13,554 nt of DNA from Actinomycetes bacterium (GTDB taxonomy: Bacteria > Planctomycetota > Phycisphaerae > JAACET01). Below the pieces are notes generated by a model. It ran no database searches. It saw only the letters and a list, made by a program, of their open reading frames with translations, and was not told the DNA's origin. Below, in pieces: positions 12,521 to 13,554 of this stretch; positions within the stretch are counted from its first letter, which is position 1; the number at the start of each line of letters is the position of its first letter. The stretch spans positions 1 through 13,554 of the forward strand of contig DAOVKO010000032.1 in assembly GCA_030631725.1 (NCBI GenBank), written 5' to 3'. A program made the position numbers and the translations under genes.

Positions 12521-13554
12521 ATGTCCAAGCCGGCTAACGAAACACAGCCCCCCAGCACCCCTTGTGCCTACGAGGGCTGCTCTGAATCCGCCTGGTCCGA
12601 ATCGCCCGACGGCCTGTGCCTCTATCACGCCCCCCAGAATGAGAAAGACCAGGACACCGCCAAAGAAGTCTGGCAATACGCCCGTCGCAAGGCCGGGGCC
12701 CCGGACGGATGTTCTTTTGCCGGATGGCATTTTCCCAGAGACCCCGACGGAAAGCGCTTCGACGGGCTGGTCTTTGCCGGCAGCGCCGTCTTCTCCAAGG
12801 CCAGTTTCCAGGGTATCGCCAGCTTTTCCGAAAGCACTTTCCAGAATATCGTCGATTTTTCCGACACTGTCTTTGAGTACATCGCCAATTTTTCCAAGGC
12901 CACCTTCGTACTAAACGCCAGCTTTATCGGCGCTTCCTTTCGCGGCAAGGTTATGTTCTTTGAGACCCTTTTCCAGAGCGACGCCATGTTCCACATGGCA
13001 ACCTTCAAGGGGGTGGCTGAGTTCTCCAAGAGCACTTTCCAGGGCTACGCTGCTTTTTGCAGAGTAAACTTCCAGCATTACGCCTGGTTCTCGGGGACTA
13101 ATTTTCACGGCGAGGCCGAATTCTCCGGCGCTATTTTCCAGAACAATGCCAGGTTTGCCCGGGCCCAATTCCACGGAGACGCCGAGTTTTCCGGAGCTAA
13201 CTTTCAGGGCGATGCTGTATTCTCAGGGGCCGGTTTCCGGGCCGATGCCAGATTTATTGACGCTTTCTTCCGAGACGGCCGGGCCGTCCTGGTGGATCTG
13301 CCTTCCTGGTCGCTTCCTTGGAGGCAAGGTCGCCCCTTTTACAGACGCGAACAGGGCGAGCTGCTTTATCGCATGGCCAAGGAGGCCTGCCGCAAGCGGG
13401 GCGATTATCGCCATGCGGGTCAATTTCACTATGCCGAACAGTGTGCCATCGAAAGCGGCCGACGCAAGGCCTGCGGGCCAAAGCCCTGGAAAGGACGCTT
13501 CTGGTCCTGCCTGCTGGAGCTGGGCTTTGCCCGCATCCTCTTTGGATATGGGGA
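12521..13554 (+). CDS. Pentapeptide-type protein with Cys/His head, partial
   Basis: The frame is open from the ATG at 12521 (AAGGGAG upstream, spacing six) to the window edge: 344 codons plus two bases, with no stop. The N-terminus has a Cys/His cluster (Cys15, Cys20, Cys33, His36; CAYEGC and GLCLYH) that looks like a small zinc knuckle. Residues 91-255 are pentapeptide-type repeats, of the form AxFSxAxFQGx, with Phe every 5 then 6 residues. Then comes a charged helical region (YRREQGELLYRMAKEACRK and RGDYRHAGQFHYAEQ, about 274-306), and the window ends at LLELGFARILFGYG. In relatives that last element is followed by a membrane or ion-channel-like domain, so the missing part is probably membrane-embedded. 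Function is unknown; last visible gene of the operon. Confidence 0.9.
   Translation, partial: MSKPANETQPPSTPCAYEGCSESAWSESPDGLCLYHAPQNEKDQDTAKEVWQYARRKAGAPDGCSFAGWHFPRDPDGKRFDGLVFAGSAVFSKASFQGIASFSESTFQNIVDFSDTVFEYIANFSKATFVLNASFIGASFRGKVMFFETLFQSDAMFHMATFKGVAEFSKSTFQGYAAFCRVNFQHYAWFSGTNFHGEAEFSGAIFQNNARFARAQFHGDAEFSGANFQGDAVFSGAGFRADARFIDAFFRDGRAVLVDLPSWSLPWRQGRPFYRREQGELLYRMAKEACRKRGDYRHAGQFHYAEQCAIESGRRKACGPKPWKGRFWSCLLELGFARILFGYG
12791..13252 (+). repeat. Fourteen 33-base units coding an undecapeptide repeat
   Basis: Phe residues fall at 91, 96, 102, 107, 113, 118 and so on to 239 and 245 of the protein, alternating spacings of 5 and 6 without a single slip over 154 residues. That is 14 units of 11 residues (33 bases), approximate consensus FSxAxFQGxAx. 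Several units share TTCCAG and TTTTCC/TTCTCC blocks at the DNA level, so part of the array expanded by duplication. Confidence 0.85.

Noticed and set aside
12478..12537. A 19-codon ORF between the PEBP and pentapeptide genes
   Set aside because: It is too short, has no ribosome site, overlaps the next gene out of frame and matches nothing recognisable.
12625..13174. Long open frames on the minus strand opposite the pentapeptide repeats (136 and 87 codons)
   Set aside because: They are mirror images of the 33-base repeat, which lacks stop codons in antisense. There is no ribosome site and the proteins are low-complexity.

Overview
The window looks like chromosomal DNA of moderately high GC from a free-living bacterium, most likely a member of the Planctomycetota (Phycisphaerae-like). 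That placement is an inference. It rests on the large secreted protein at 8680-10833, whose C-terminus carries a degenerate pseudopilin/DUF1559-like module of the kind common in that phylum, on the trypsin-TPR protein, and on the housekeeping gene styles. No tRNA, rRNA, CRISPR array, insertion sequence or phage gene was seen.

Layout. Positions 1-3006 are read leftward: a complete leuB-type 3-isopropylmalate dehydrogenase gene (GTG start), preceded by a secreted HtrA-like trypsin protease with a long TPR tail. Between them lies a 102-base fragment that encodes a second, diverged copy of that protease's C-terminal end. At 3007-3215 a divergent promoter region separates the protease from alanine dehydrogenase (ald, rightward, 3216-4331), which carries all its expected active-site residues. 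Ald converges on a leftward run of five genes (8441 down to 4348): a GT21-like membrane glycosyltransferase, a membrane-anchored protein of unknown function with a Pro-rich repeat tail, ribokinase, a 71-residue helical protein, and a nucleotidyltransferase-fold protein whose start overlaps the 71-residue gene.

From 8680 to the window end four genes run rightward at close spacing, probably as one operon: the large secreted protein, an aldo/keto reductase (4 nt gap, its ribosome site inside the upstream gene's last codons), a PEBP (YbhB-like) lipoprotein with a second well-placed internal start, and a pentapeptide-type protein that leaves the window before its stop. The last has an N-terminal Cys/His cluster and 14 undecapeptide units in which Phe spacing alternates 5 and 6 without a break.

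The genes do not form one pathway. Leucine synthesis, alanine catabolism and ribose phosphorylation are ordinary metabolism. The candidates for something less described are the nucleotidyltransferase/small-protein pair, the GT plus unknown membrane-anchored protein, the pseudopilin-like fusion, and the 8680-13554 operon.
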